Assembly: GCF_002135315.1 (NCBI RefSeq)
Contig: NZ_NEGA01000005.1
Coordinates: forward strand, 1 to 64,000
Length of the DNA stretch: 64,000 nt
Origin: Acinetobacter sp. ANC 3903
GTDB taxonomy: Bacteria; Pseudomonadota; Gammaproteobacteria; Pseudomonadales; Moraxellaceae
Direction: 5' to 3'
Shown here: piece after piece, positions 1 through 8,472 of the stretch
How positions within the stretch are numbered: position 1 is the stretch's first letter
Layout of the letters: every line of letters begins with the position of its first letter
The notes under the pieces: generated by a model
Database searches by the model: none
Seen by the model: the letters and a program-made list of their open reading frames with translations, nothing else
Told to the model about the DNA's origin: nothing
Made by a program: the position numbers and the translations under genes

Positions 1-196
1 GTTGTTCTGGGGTTAAAGCATTGTGAGTTGGCGTCTGCCCAGTACGTTCTGATTGAAGCTGATCGACCCAACGTCTCATAGCAGTCTGACCCACATCTAA
101 GGCACGGCAAGCATGTAAGATTGAATACCCTTGATCCAATACAAGACTAGCAGCTTCGAGTTTAAACTCTGGAGTAAATGTACGTCTTGGTTTCAT
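1..196 (-). CDS. IS3-family transposase OrfA, 5' part only (runs off the window)
   Basis: Reading leftwards from an ATG at 196, the frame gives a protein beginning MKPRRTFTPEFKLEAASLVL and continuing through DVGQTAMRRWVDQL to the window edge with no stop. This is the helix-turn-helix N-terminus of IS3-family OrfA (InsE/InsN-like), which binds the terminal inverted repeats and is normally joined to the DDE-domain OrfB by a programmed -1 frameshift. Only about 65 codons are visible, so intactness cannot be judged. The family assignment is from motif recognition; the subgroup (IS51/IS150-like) is a guess. Confidence 0.85.
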   Translation of the reverse strand, partial: MKPRRTFTPEFKLEAASLVLDQGYSILHACRALDVGQTAMRRWVDQLQSERTGQTPTHNALTPEQ

Positions 197-259
197 AAGC
201 ACCTCATTGGTGAATCTATTATCACCTAATTTGGTGTCCAGCTTTATTAGACCACTACA
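1..259 (-). mobile_element. Left part of an IS3-family insertion sequence
   Basis: The OrfA start is followed outwards by about 60 bp of non-coding DNA ending in a sequence whose reverse complement begins TGTAGTGGTCTAATAAAG, a plausible terminal repeat. The boundary is put at 259 because from base 260 onward the sequence aligns to a second copy of a repeat at about 49928, whereas the sequence before 260 does not. The other end of the element lies outside the window. Confidence 0.7.
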
Positions 260-361
260 GAGGTTGCCTACGAAAAGGTAAAAAAATTAAATCAATCAAA
301 TGAGGCCGTGCTGATTTAAAAAAATCTAATATTGAACATTTTTTGATTTATGAAAAAGATC
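260..361 (+). repeat. Dispersed repeat, copy 1 (interrupted by the IS)
   Basis: About 100 bp nearly identical to 49928-50030, with only a handful of substitutions seen by eye. It contains the shared stretch ATCAATCAAATGAGGCCGTG and ends with a small AAATC...GATTT inverted repeat. One frame through both copies reads ...KKLNQSNEAVLI and then stops, but the differences between copies are mostly amino-acid changing, so I do not call it coding. A short ATG frame at 350-454 (34 codons) follows; it is not conserved in the other copy and is probably chance. Confidence 0.75.
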
Positions 362-466
362 TATTCAAAAGAACTTCCAAATAAATCTATTCCTTTAACA
401 CTTCAAAAGCAGCTCAGTCACTTTAATACCTTTAACAATTCAACTAAAAATTAAAAGCAAAAAATA

Positions 467-1084
467 TTAAGCATTTATTTTCTGAAACCACGGTACATCT
501 TTCATGGAATCACGCTGAGCCAGCAATTGAATAAACGGCTTGAACTCATCCAGATAAGGCAATATTTTGAACGAGATGGCAAAAACCAGCCAGTAACCCA
601 GAAATAAATCTGCTGCTGAAATTTTCTCACCCAGCAAATATGGACTCGCTTCCTTCATACCATTTTTTAAAAATGCAAATACGCTTTCTTCATGACCAAA
701 AGTCAGGCTCCGTTTTCTTTGTTCAATTTGCTCGTCCGGCACGTTAAGCCCTTTTAAATCCATATATTCAGTCAAAGGACCATGAGCAAAGAACATCCAT
801 TTTAAATAGGCACCACGCTTGGGATCATCCAGTGCCGGTGCCAAACCTTTTTCTATATATTTATCGGCCAGATAAGCAAATACGGCTGCCACTTCCGACA
901 CCACAACGCCCTGATCGACCAGACACGGTACTTTCCCCATCGGATTAATGCTCAGATATTCAGCTTGATGCATCTGTTCATACGGCACTTGAATCTGTTC
1001 AATCTGGTCTTCTATACCCAGCTCTTTCAGTAAAGGCAGCAGGGTCATGCCACGTGATTGCGCATTGTTATACAGCTTGATCAT
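467..1084 (-). CDS. Glutathione S-transferase family protein
   Basis: A 205-aa cytosolic GST-fold protein. The N-terminal thioredoxin-like domain (about residues 1-80) contains the family signature region NPMGKVPCLVDQG and the glutathione gamma-glutamyl-binding SEVAAVFAYLADKY (the usual ES is SE here). The C-terminal all-helical domain occupies about 90-200. The N-terminus (YNNAQSRGM) has a Ser where class-beta enzymes often use Cys or Ser as catalytic residue. It lies alone on the minus strand, 145 bp downstream of the LysR gene stop; co-regulation with that LysR is possible but not shown. The substrate is unknown. Confidence 0.85.
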   Translation of the reverse strand: MIKLYNNAQSRGMTLLPLLKELGIEDQIEQIQVPYEQMHQAEYLSINPMGKVPCLVDQGVVVSEVAAVFAYLADKYIEKGLAPALDDPKRGAYLKWMFFAHGPLTEYMDLKGLNVPDEQIEQRKRSLTFGHEESVFAFLKNGMKEASPYLLGEKISAADLFLGYWLVFAISFKILPYLDEFKPFIQLLAQRDSMKDVPWFQKINA

Positions 1085-1228
1085 TGTTGTTCGGCCTATA
1101 TTTTTGTTTTAGGTTTCGAGTATAGATCAATTTAATTAAGCGAGGGATAATTGTTATGTGACAGCATGACCATGCGCAACAATGCTTCTCATTTTTAAAA
1201 AGCATCGTGCACTGTAAAAAATGTATTA

Positions 1229-2122
1229 TTAAAAGAAACCCATATAAAACTGTTCTTTTAAGATTTTTAAAATCAGCTCTATCACTTCATTTTTTTGCCC
1301 TTTACGGTAACTGGCATACAGGTCAATCATCGGTAAAGGTTCAATGGTATTTTTCACAATAATTTTATCCCCCAGTAGCGGGATCACATAAGCCGGTACC
1401 AGGCTCCAGCCCACTCCCATGCCGACCAGATTGACATTTAACAGAATGTTGGTCGAATGCTGGACAATGTTGACGTCCAGTTTAGATTGCTTAAAGAAAT
1501 CAGTAATAATTTTGTGCAACTGCGGTGAGGCATCCTCATCACTAATGACAAAATTCTGATGATTAAAACTCTTGATACTAATATGACGCTGCTCGGCAAT
1601 CGGTGAATCCTTCGGCACAATCAAAGCCAGCGGTTCACTAAAAATTTGCACGTGTTCCAGTTCGTTCGACTCATCGACATAGCGGGTAAAGGCAATATCA
1701 ATATCACCTTTTTTTAGGGCTTTAAACTGGTGAGCATCAGTCAGGCTATGAAAGTTAATTTTAATGTCGGGAAAATGTGCTCGAATATTCGGCATGATAT
1801 AGGGGAAAATTTTCATTTCCGCTACCGGCACAAAGCCAATATTCAGCTGGTCTTTGCTCAGGTTGGCAATTTTCCGCGCATCCTGAATCGCTTTTTCAGC
1901 ATGTTCCAGACTTAATAAGGCTTCTTTTAAAAAGGCTTTGCCTTCTTCTGTCAGTTCAACTTTCCGGTTCGATCGAACCAGTAATTGCACTCCGACTTCT
2001 TGCTCCAGGTCTTTAATTTGCTGGCTTAAAGAAGGCTGCACCGTACACATCTGCTGTGCCGCCTTGGTAAAATTCAGTTCTTGTGCAACTGCAACAAAAT
2101 AGCGTAAATGACGTAATTCCAC
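1229..2122 (-). CDS. LysR-family transcriptional regulator
   Basis: The protein begins MELRHLRYFVAVAQELNFTK, the classic LysR winged-helix start, followed by AAQQMCTVQPSLSQQIKDLE (recognition helix) and a periplasmic-binding-like effector domain from about residue 90. I chose the GTG at 2122 rather than an upstream ATG at 2182. The GTG is preceded by AAGAGG at suitable spacing, it matches the family N-terminus exactly, and the longer version would overlap the MFS gene by 47 bp. The gene follows the MFS gene by 13 bp on the same strand, so it probably controls that transporter or itself. It resembles BenM/CatM-type regulators only at family level; the effector is unknown. Confidence 0.88.
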   Translation of the reverse strand: MELRHLRYFVAVAQELNFTKAAQQMCTVQPSLSQQIKDLEQEVGVQLLVRSNRKVELTEEGKAFLKEALLSLEHAEKAIQDARKIANLSKDQLNIGFVPVAEMKIFPYIMPNIRAHFPDIKINFHSLTDAHQFKALKKGDIDIAFTRYVDESNELEHVQIFSEPLALIVPKDSPIAEQRHISIKSFNHQNFVISDEDASPQLHKIITDFFKQSKLDVNIVQHSTNILLNVNLVGMGVGWSLVPAYVIPLLGDKIIVKNTIEPLPMIDLYASYRKGQKNEVIELILKILKEQFYMGFF

Positions 2123-2135
2123 GTACCGTACCTCT

Positions 2136-3326
2136 TTATTTAAGTTGCTTGAGTGATGCCGAAACTGTGTATTTATAAACAAATAAAGTCAGCACAGTAA
2201 TTACAGCACAGAATAAATAACTCAGTTGATAACCATAATAGGCAATCATCAAGCCTAAAATGACTGAACCGATTGCCATACCCAAATCAAACAGGGTGAA
2301 GAAGGTGGAAATGGCATGTCCCATACGCTGTTTGGCGACAGACTGGATGGCAATGGTTTGAAAACACGGAAATAGTGAGCCGTAGCCAATGCCAATAAAT
2401 ATAGCAGATAACCAGAGCAGCCATTGATTGGAGATCAGGCTGACCACGACCAGACCTATAGCAAAGAAAATAAAGGAAGGATAAATGACAGCACTGGCAC
2501 CCTTGCGATCATAAATTTTGCCCACCCACGGTCGTACCACAATCATAGAAATGGCAAAGACAATAAAAAACAGGCTGGTATACGCAAGCAGATCTTTAGA
2601 TTCACTATAAGCAGCAATGAAACTCATAATGCTGGAATAGGCAAATGCGGTCAGCAATGCGACAAAGCCAATCGGTATGGCACGTGTTTCAATAATGTCA
2701 TGAAAGCCCAGTCGTGACTTTTCCGTATGAGCATTAAGATGAGTGATCTTGTTTTCCTGTACCGGAATCATTAAACAGAAGATAAAACCCAGACTGATCA
2801 CTGCGGTTAACAGCGCAAATAACATTATAAAATCAGTAAATTGCAGTACAGTTAAGGCAATTAAAGGCCCAAATACCACGGCAAGATTGGTTGACATGAC
2901 AAAATAGCCCATGCCCTCGCCCTTGCGATGATCGGGAATAAAATCATTGGCGATCGGCACGGTCACCGTGGTTAATATGCTAAACCAGATGCCATGAATA
3001 AAACGAATCAGCAATAAGGCCCACATGCTGTCGGCAAATAAATAGCTAAAAGCAAAAAGAACAAACAGCAATTCTGAACCGCGAAAGGCGATTTTTTTAC
3101 CTAATTTCTCTACAATCAGTCCGGAAAATGGCCGAACTGCAATGGAAGACACCAGAAACAAGGTCAGTGCCAAACCGGCTTCTTTCACTGTTCCGCCTAA
3201 ATCTTTCATGATATAAATCGGCAGAATGGTCAGTAAGGCATAATAATAGGTAAATAAAAACAGGTTATTGCATAGACACAATATAAAAGAGCGATTCCAT
3301 AGACGCCCTGTGTTTGTCGCAGACAT
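2136..3326 (-). CDS. Major facilitator superfamily transporter
   Basis: A 396-aa polytopic inner-membrane protein with the 12-helix MFS pattern. The loop 2-3 motif A region reads RPFSGLIVEKLGKKIAFRG, and motif A recurs weakly in the second half (RPWVGKIYDRKGASAV). It is most like YhhS/arabinose-efflux-type drug:proton antiporters, but the substrate cannot be read from sequence. AAGTGGG precedes the ATG. It sits between the TetR gene upstream (27 bp gap) and the LysR gene downstream, all on the minus strand, so a TetR-MFS-LysR transcript is likely, with TetR probably controlling expression through the palindrome at 3936. Confidence 0.85.
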   Translation of the reverse strand: MSATNTGRLWNRSFILCLCNNLFLFTYYYALLTILPIYIMKDLGGTVKEAGLALTLFLVSSIAVRPFSGLIVEKLGKKIAFRGSELLFVLFAFSYLFADSMWALLLIRFIHGIWFSILTTVTVPIANDFIPDHRKGEGMGYFVMSTNLAVVFGPLIALTVLQFTDFIMLFALLTAVISLGFIFCLMIPVQENKITHLNAHTEKSRLGFHDIIETRAIPIGFVALLTAFAYSSIMSFIAAYSESKDLLAYTSLFFIVFAISMIVVRPWVGKIYDRKGASAVIYPSFIFFAIGLVVVSLISNQWLLWLSAIFIGIGYGSLFPCFQTIAIQSVAKQRMGHAISTFFTLFDLGMAIGSVILGLMIAYYGYQLSYLFCAVITVLTLFVYKYTVSASLKQLK

Positions 3327-3353
3327 AATGACCCACTTAACGGTAGCCTGGTG

Positions 3354-3917
3354 CTACTTTTGAACCAGAACAGGTTGCATCACCAAACTCACAAGATTGT
3401 GTATGTAAGTTTCATCCGGCATGCAATTAAAGAAAATAATCTGATAATGAATCGGCCCATACAGCGTATCCAGCATCAGTTCAAAGGGATAATCGGCAAT
3501 AATTTCGTTACGCTCTATGGCGAGTTGAATCAGCTTGCGGGTTTGCTCACGACGCGGTAATAAATACAGCCTGAAGAATTCACCGGCAGCTTCACGATGC
3601 TCAGCCATCACTACCAGTAAGGCGCGTCCTAGAGGATGATGTAGCGCGAGTGACAATTTTAAAAGCTGCTGGTTCAAATTAACTTCCAGACTTTGCTCAA
3701 AATCCAGATCAAAGACCGAAGCGGTGTGCTCTTTAAAGGCATCAAAAACCAGATCAGATTTATGCTTCCACCAGCGATAAATGGTCGACTTACCCACCCC
3801 TGCACGTGCGGCAATATCTTCAATGGTTAAATGACTGTAATCATCTTGTTCTAATGCGGCAGTTACTGCCTGCAAAATACATTGCTTGCGACGGGAAGTT
3901 TTTTCTAACTCACTCAT
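3354..3917 (-). CDS. TetR/AcrR-family transcriptional regulator
   Basis: A 187-aa protein with an N-terminal TetR helix-turn-helix (about residues 10-57: ILQAVTAALEQ, LTIEDIAARAGVGKSTIYRW, WWKHKSDLVFDAF) and a C-terminal ligand/dimer domain like PF16859 regulators. The ATG at 3917 has GGTGAG upstream. A perfect inverted repeat lies 19 bp upstream, suggesting autoregulation and control of the downstream MFS exporter gene. The inducer is unknown. Confidence 0.9.
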   Translation of the reverse strand: MSELEKTSRRKQCILQAVTAALEQDDYSHLTIEDIAARAGVGKSTIYRWWKHKSDLVFDAFKEHTASVFDLDFEQSLEVNLNQQLLKLSLALHHPLGRALLVVMAEHREAAGEFFRLYLLPRREQTRKLIQLAIERNEIIADYPFELMLDTLYGPIHYQIIFFNCMPDETYIHNLVSLVMQPVLVQK

Positions 3918-3935
3918 TGCTCACCAAAAAACGAT

Positions 3936-3949
3936 ACGATACGTATCGT
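3936..3949. promoter_or_regulatory. Palindromic operator, probably for the TetR regulator
   Basis: The 14-bp perfect palindrome ACGATACGTATCGT lies 19 bp upstream of the TetR start codon, preceded by an overlapping partial copy (ACGATACG at 3931). Perfect palindromes of this kind in front of tetR-type genes are usual operators; binding itself is inferred. Confidence 0.75.
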
Positions 3950-4006
3950 TTTATATTAGGCTAATTTTTGCTGCATGTATAGACATCATCATCCCTTTAA
4001 AATCAA

Positions 4007-4032
4007 AAAAGACCGCTTAAAAGCAGTCTTTT
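4007..4032 (-). terminator. Rho-independent terminator downstream of the thioesterase gene
   Basis: A 12-bp stem (AAAAGACCGCTT / AAGCAGTCTTTT, one mismatch) with a two-base loop and flanking A/T runs lies between the thioesterase stop (4067) and the TetR promoter region; it can act in either direction. Confidence 0.75.
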
Positions 4033-4066
4033 CTAGATCAATGTTTCAACTCGCCTTATTCAGCCA

Positions 4067-4588
4067 TTAGCATTGTGAGGTTTTTTTATAAATACTGCAT
4101 GAAGGATGATGGCTTTCTTGCAAGCGTGCCACTTTACGATGTTCAGCAGCCTCAAAACGGCAACGTTTCCAGTCATTGTCCAGCTTCAATGGCGGAATCT
4201 GTTTCGGTTGACCATTTTCATCTACGGCTACCATAGTGAAGTAACAACTATTGGTATGACGTACGGTACGTTTTTGAATGTTCTGCGCTTCTACGCGAAT
4301 CCCGATTTCCATTGAGGTACGACCGACATGGTTGACACTGGCAAGAAAAGTAACGAGTTCACCCACATGAATCGGTTCTTTGAAATTGACTTTATCCACC
4401 GATAAAGTCACCACATAACTGCCTGAATAACGGCTAGCACATGCGTATGCGACCTGATCCAGTAATTTTAAAATTGTTCCGCCATGCACATTTCCTGAAA
4501 AGTTCGCCATATCAGGAGTCATTAAAACTGTCATGGTTAATTCAGACTGGTCATCTAATGCTGGAGCAATTTGATCTAATGGGGACAT
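4067..4588 (-). CDS. Acyl-CoA thioesterase (YciA-like hotdog fold)
   Basis: A 173-aa single hotdog-domain protein. The conserved core NVHGGTILKLLDQVAYACASR (residues about 34-54) carries the Asp of the active site on the central helix. It is followed by VTLSVDKVNFKEPIHVGELV and VGRTSMEIGIRVEAQN, as in YciA/BACH-type acyl-CoA hydrolases. It would hydrolyse acyl-CoA to free CoA and fatty acid in the cytosol. The last 20 residues are poorly conserved. It is a single gene with its own terminator. Chain-length preference is not predictable here. Confidence 0.88.
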   Translation of the reverse strand: MSPLDQIAPALDDQSELTMTVLMTPDMANFSGNVHGGTILKLLDQVAYACASRYSGSYVVTLSVDKVNFKEPIHVGELVTFLASVNHVGRTSMEIGIRVEAQNIQKRTVRHTNSCYFTMVAVDENGQPKQIPPLKLDNDWKRCRFEAAEHRKVARLQESHHPSCSIYKKTSQC

Positions 4589-4960
4589 CGCGTTCTCTAG
4601 ACTCTTTTACAGACAATAGTATAAGCAAGGATTATAGCGTTTTTCTGCGCAATAAAATGTGGAAATTGGCAATAAAACCATCATTATTATTTATAGTGAT
4701 TTTGGTATCATTCAAGAAAATATATATCAAATTTATCAACTCACTGACGCATAAGCATTTTTCTTATAGACTGATTTTAATAGAATATTTGTTCTAAAAA
4801 TTAGATTACAAAAAAATATGGCTATGTTTTTTAAAACATTTGCTTTGGTCATCACCCAACCAAGACTGGGTAAAACAAAATATTAAATACATGAGTGCGC
4901 AACAAGTGCGAAGCTTTAACCTGTTTCATCCTGCAGATAAATTGCCTAATTAAAATTAGA
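4589..4960. other. Intergenic stretch with a possible coding relic
   Basis: No complete gene is convincing. From 4837 to 4953 on the plus strand, one frame reads HLLWSSPNQDW followed by VKQNIKYMSAQQVRSFN and ends at a TAA. Its composition looks protein-like, yet it has no start or family I recognise. It may be the 3' end of a decayed gene. The remainder is AT-rich. Confidence 0.3.
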
Positions 4961-5158
4961 TTAAGCTGTTATCTCACGCAGCATTTCTTTAGAAATATTG
5001 CCGTAACTTAGTACATTCTGCTGGTCTAGCTGGGTTTCAACCCTATAGGTACCATCGGTATTTTCTGCAATGACGGTAAATACCAGATGTTCCATACTTG
5101 CCATTTTGACTTTTTGGCCGATTAAAAATTTTTCTATTTTCATACTACTGCTATTCAT
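4961..5158 (-). CDS. Small hypothetical protein, 65 aa
   Basis: The frame starts at an ATG with a strong AAGGATGG ribosome-binding site seven bases upstream. It encodes a soluble, mostly beta-predicted protein (IGQKVKMASMEHLVFTVIAE, then DGTYRVETQL). The layout, with a short Lys-rich start followed by 'property of a value that can be V/T modified', vaguely resembles YodC/DUF2158 proteins, but I cannot assign a family. It is flanked by long AT-rich spacers and stands alone. Confidence 0.6.
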   Translation of the reverse strand: MNSSSMKIEKFLIGQKVKMASMEHLVFTVIAENTDGTYRVETQLDQQNVLSYGNISKEMLREITA

Positions 5159-5464
5159 TTAACCATCCTTACAAAAATATGCTTTCATCACCATTTCAAT
5201 AAAACCCAGTTTAGTGAATTTTGATCCACCGGTAAACTTAAATCATTGAACAAAAACATATTAATATAAAAATTATATAGTATAAAAGCTTTCATCACTT
5301 AGTTTAATTTATTGTGAAATATCAATTAATTAGTTTATTTTTACAGTACCACACTATTATTTTTAATCAAAACCAAAGTTTAAATCAACTAAAAATAACA
5401 GCATCGCAATGATGAATCTAAGCCTGGGCTCTATTCAATTTCATCATTGCAGTCTATTGAATGG
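5159..5464. other. Intergenic, nothing recognised
   Basis: An AT-rich 306-bp spacer between the patatin gene and the 65-aa gene. An imperfect inverted repeat around 5405-5455 (GCAATGATGAA ... TTTCATCATTGC) could terminate the patatin transcript. No gene is seen. Confidence 0.4.
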
Positions 5465-6457
5465 CTAATCCTGTGCGCTTAATTGCTGAACGGTATGACC
5501 GAATGGATAATGTTTCTGTTTCAATAAGGCTGTAATGGTATTTAATTGATTTTGTGCTGCATCTGCACCGGCTTGCATGGTCATTGCACGGCCTTTTACA
5601 TCAAATATATGCCCTTTTTCCCTTAAATCCGGCTGAATCACGATATCTGCATGCTTGAGCTCTTCTTCAGCTAAACGACTCTGCATAATATTAATATTTT
5701 GATTGAACATTCCCCAAACATTACTGGTTTCAGTATGCATCGGTTGCGCCAGAATATCCACAGCAATCACAATATCCGCCCCCAAATCACGTGCCACGCC
5801 TACAGGCACCGGACTCACCAAACCGCCATCTACATATTCATCCGCCCCAATTTTGGTTGGAATAAACATGCTTGGAATAGACACCGAAGCACGTACCGCC
5901 TGTCCGGTATTGCCATAGTTAAAGACGACTTTTTTACCTTCTTTTAATTCTGTTGCCACCACATACATGGGGATTTTTAGCGCTTCTAACGGCGTATTAT
6001 TGACTTGCTGATTGACATAATTTTCAACTTTTTGACCGTCAAAAAAACCTTTCATATCCAGCTTTACATCACGAACATCATTGGCTTTCATGTTTAAAGC
6101 AATATCGCGGAGTTCTTCTGCTGTTTTACCACTGGCATAAATAGAACCCACAATACTGCCTGCACTGGTTCCTACAATCAAATCAGGGTGTATACCTTGT
6201 TGCTCCAGCACCTGAATCACCCCAATATGGGCATAGCCCCGAGCACCACCACTGCCCAGCACCAAGGCCACAATAGGACGGTTTTCCTGCTGTTTGAGTT
6301 TTCTAAAATTAATACGGTCTGCCCGAACTTGCGCATCTACAGTTGGTGGTTCAGATAGTCCTGTCGAACCAACAGTAAGCTTAGGTTGAGACACCGTTTG
6401 GCATCCACCCAGACCCAGTACTGCCAAAACAATAAAACTAAATTTGATGTTGCTCAT
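5465..6457 (-). CDS. Patatin-like phospholipase lipoprotein (RssA/NTE type)
   Basis: A 330-aa protein with a lipoprotein signal peptide (IVLAVLGLGGC, Cys at residue 19). The patatin domain has the oxyanion-hole loop GSGGARGYAHIGV, the nucleophile elbow GTSAGS (Ser of GxSxG) and the catalytic Asp in DGGLVSPVPV. These are the Ser-Asp dyad residues of bacterial patatins such as RssA. It is probably anchored in the envelope and acts on phospholipid or lysophospholipid. AGGTGG precedes the ATG. It is monocistronic by spacing. Confidence 0.88.
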   Translation of the reverse strand: MSNIKFSFIVLAVLGLGGCQTVSQPKLTVGSTGLSEPPTVDAQVRADRINFRKLKQQENRPIVALVLGSGGARGYAHIGVIQVLEQQGIHPDLIVGTSAGSIVGSIYASGKTAEELRDIALNMKANDVRDVKLDMKGFFDGQKVENYVNQQVNNTPLEALKIPMYVVATELKEGKKVVFNYGNTGQAVRASVSIPSMFIPTKIGADEYVDGGLVSPVPVGVARDLGADIVIAVDILAQPMHTETSNVWGMFNQNINIMQSRLAEEELKHADIVIQPDLREKGHIFDVKGRAMTMQAGADAAQNQLNTITALLKQKHYPFGHTVQQLSAQD

Positions 6458-6715
6458 GAACCACCTAAAGATAAATAAAGCTGTTCGTAAAAAAAGGCGT
6501 ATAGTTTAAGAATGATCTATTTGTGAAACTGTAGTATTTCGTAAAGTTCCCATTACAAAAATATCAGCCTTTAAAACATCATTGATACATTTGCCATCTC
6601 ATATTTATATTATCTCATTTTTTGACCAATTTTTGTTTATCGGAAAAACGCTTATTACACGGTGTCGATTAGATTGCTTAAGCATTAATTGGAGATTAAA
6701 AATAATTTTTCAAAT
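6458..6715. other. Intergenic, nothing recognised
   Basis: AT-rich spacer between the porin terminator and the patatin start. An open frame on the plus strand (6582-6767) has no ribosome-binding site and no recognisable protein character. Confidence 0.4.
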
Positions 6716-6746
6716 AAAAAAGAGGCGAATCAATCGCCTCTTTTTT
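6716..6746 (-). terminator. Rho-independent terminator of the DcaP-like porin gene
   Basis: GAGGCGA / TCGCCTC stem with a five-base loop, flanked by A6 and T6 runs, begins 18 bp after the porin stop codon. Confidence 0.9.
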
Positions 6747-6763
6747 AAATTTCCAGTTTTGAA

Positions 6764-8080
6764 TTAGAAATTATATTTAGCCATTAAACCTACACGGTTA
6801 TCTTTATATGATTCGCCAGCAAATGTGTCGCGCTTACCGTTGATATATTCCACACCTAGATCAATTGGTGCAACTGGTGAATAGATAACGTTGATCCATG
6901 CCTGTTGCACTTTTTCATTCGCTGTCGTATTGAGTCGGGCATAGTCAGTACCATCATCAGCAAACTGTGCGCCATAAGCCAGTGTTGAACGCAAGTTAGG
7001 TAAAATCTTATAAGTTGCACCGACTTGAACTGCATTAAATTCATTCTGCTCAATACTGTTATTTGCCGCATCTACAATATAAGCTGAATTGCTGCCATAT
7101 AAATAGTTACTGTTACCCACCACATGCGAAATATCAGCAGACACTTTTAATGGATTGGTGATTTGATAATTTACACCTGCAGCTACACCCCAACCAGTTT
7201 TGTCATCATCAGCTGCTGTTGATTTATAATTTTCAACCAAAGCACGTGCAGATACTGAACCTTTACCATCTGCAAAACCTTGGGTTAACTTAGCAGTAAG
7301 CGTTGGTAAGCGATATGTCACATCAGCTGCAGTACCGGCAAGTTTGTCAGCAGCCGGTGTACCTGCCAAAGTTGCAAGGCTATTACCTTTTTCAGCAGAA
7401 ACAAACAACTGAGTTTGTGGTGCAAGTTTGAAGTTATAACGAACTTGAGGAATACGCGTTATACCGCCACCAATGTTGGTAGTAGCATCAATCATTTCAG
7501 GAGCATGATTGGACAAGAAGTTCGAAGTGGTTTGACCGAATAGCCAGTCATTATAAGTTAAATAAGCATGGCGAATACGGAAAGCTTCATTAGAGCCGGC
7601 AAAGTCAGTTTCAACTTTACCACCAACTTTCGCATCACCCACGTTCGTATTAAAATCTAAACCAAGACGTGTGATTTTAGCAGTGGCACGAAGTTTATCT
7701 TGAGTTTTGCCCTCAGATTTATGTGCAGAGTTAAAGTCATCATCTGCGCCTTCAATAATATAGTTGGCATCGCCACGGACAAAACCGTATAGGTTTACAT
7801 TTGCACCGGCTTTGGTTTTAAAGCCTGTTGCAGGTGCTTCAGGTTTTGCCGCTGCAGCAAGTTGTACTGGCTGTGCTTTGACTTGCTCAATTTGAGTTTG
7901 TTGCTGTTGTTGAACTTGCTGTTGTTGTTGGATTAAAGATTTTAATGCTTCTACTTCTTTACGTAAGTCCTGAATCTGTTTTTGTTCAGCTGTGCCTGCA
8001 TATGTAGTGCTTGCCATTACCGCTGTAACTGCTAATGCTAAACCTTTAGCGATAAATTTACCGTTACGTAATTGACTCAT
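6764..8080 (-). CDS. DcaP-like outer-membrane porin
   Basis: A 438-aa protein. The start at 8080 was chosen over an in-frame ATG at 8113 because CGGAGA precedes it and it gives a clean signal peptide (FIAKGLALAVTAVMASTTYA). After cleavage comes a heptad-like, Gln-rich segment (KQIQDLRKEVEALKSLIQQQ, then more Q runs) that would form a periplasmic trimeric coiled coil, then a beta-barrel starting VNLYGFVRGDANYI and ending in the C-terminal aromatic ...LMAKYNF. This domain order is that of Acinetobacter DcaP, a trimeric channel for dicarboxylates and other anionic solutes. Whether this paralogue carries the same solutes is inference. Confidence 0.88.
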   Translation of the reverse strand: MSQLRNGKFIAKGLALAVTAVMASTTYAGTAEQKQIQDLRKEVEALKSLIQQQQQVQQQQQTQIEQVKAQPVQLAAAAKPEAPATGFKTKAGANVNLYGFVRGDANYIIEGADDDFNSAHKSEGKTQDKLRATAKITRLGLDFNTNVGDAKVGGKVETDFAGSNEAFRIRHAYLTYNDWLFGQTTSNFLSNHAPEMIDATTNIGGGITRIPQVRYNFKLAPQTQLFVSAEKGNSLATLAGTPAADKLAGTAADVTYRLPTLTAKLTQGFADGKGSVSARALVENYKSTAADDDKTGWGVAAGVNYQITNPLKVSADISHVVGNSNYLYGSNSAYIVDAANNSIEQNEFNAVQVGATYKILPNLRSTLAYGAQFADDGTDYARLNTTANEKVQQAWINVIYSPVAPIDLGVEYINGKRDTFAGESYKDNRVGLMAKYNF

Positions 8081-8472
8081 TCTTAAAATCTCCGATTTGT
8101 TAAATATTCGCATCCATGCATTCTTTGATTTTTAAAAACCCAATAAATCTATGAAAAAAACCCTTCAAAAAATTAACAAGCTTAAAAAATCATTGCATTT
8201 TCAGCTTATGAGGCAGTAAAAAATTTAAAATATTATAAAATTGCAACATATAAAAACTTACATGTCATGGCAAATCTAGCAATTTTTATGCTTTATTAAA
8301 ATCAGTTTTCTCGAACGATGATTAAAAAACAATCTTATTTATAAATGACAATTTTGAAATTAATACTACATTCAATTACTTATATAAAAATCATATAATT
8401 TTTATCCCATCCCCATTCGACTAATGTATAAAGTAAAATCCTGCTTAAAGACTCATTTCAAAAGGATTTTTT
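8081..8472. other. Intergenic, promoter region of the porin gene
   Basis: Very AT-rich 390-bp spacer between the porin start and the nitroreductase relic; no gene seen. Confidence 0.4.

Noticed and set aside
350-454. 34-codon frame starting MKKIYSKELPN after repeat copy 1
   Set aside because: Second repeat copy has a stop after four codons at the same point, and there is no ribosome-binding site.
1229-2182. LysR gene starting at ATG 2182
   Set aside because: It would overlap the MFS gene by 47 bp and adds residues absent from LysR proteins; the GTG at 2122 has a proper ribosome-binding site.
7855-7935. CAG/CTG-like short tandem repeat as a possible phase-variable tract
   Set aside because: It encodes the Gln-rich coiled coil of the porin with mixed codons; repeat units are irregular and in frame, so slippage-driven switching is unlikely.
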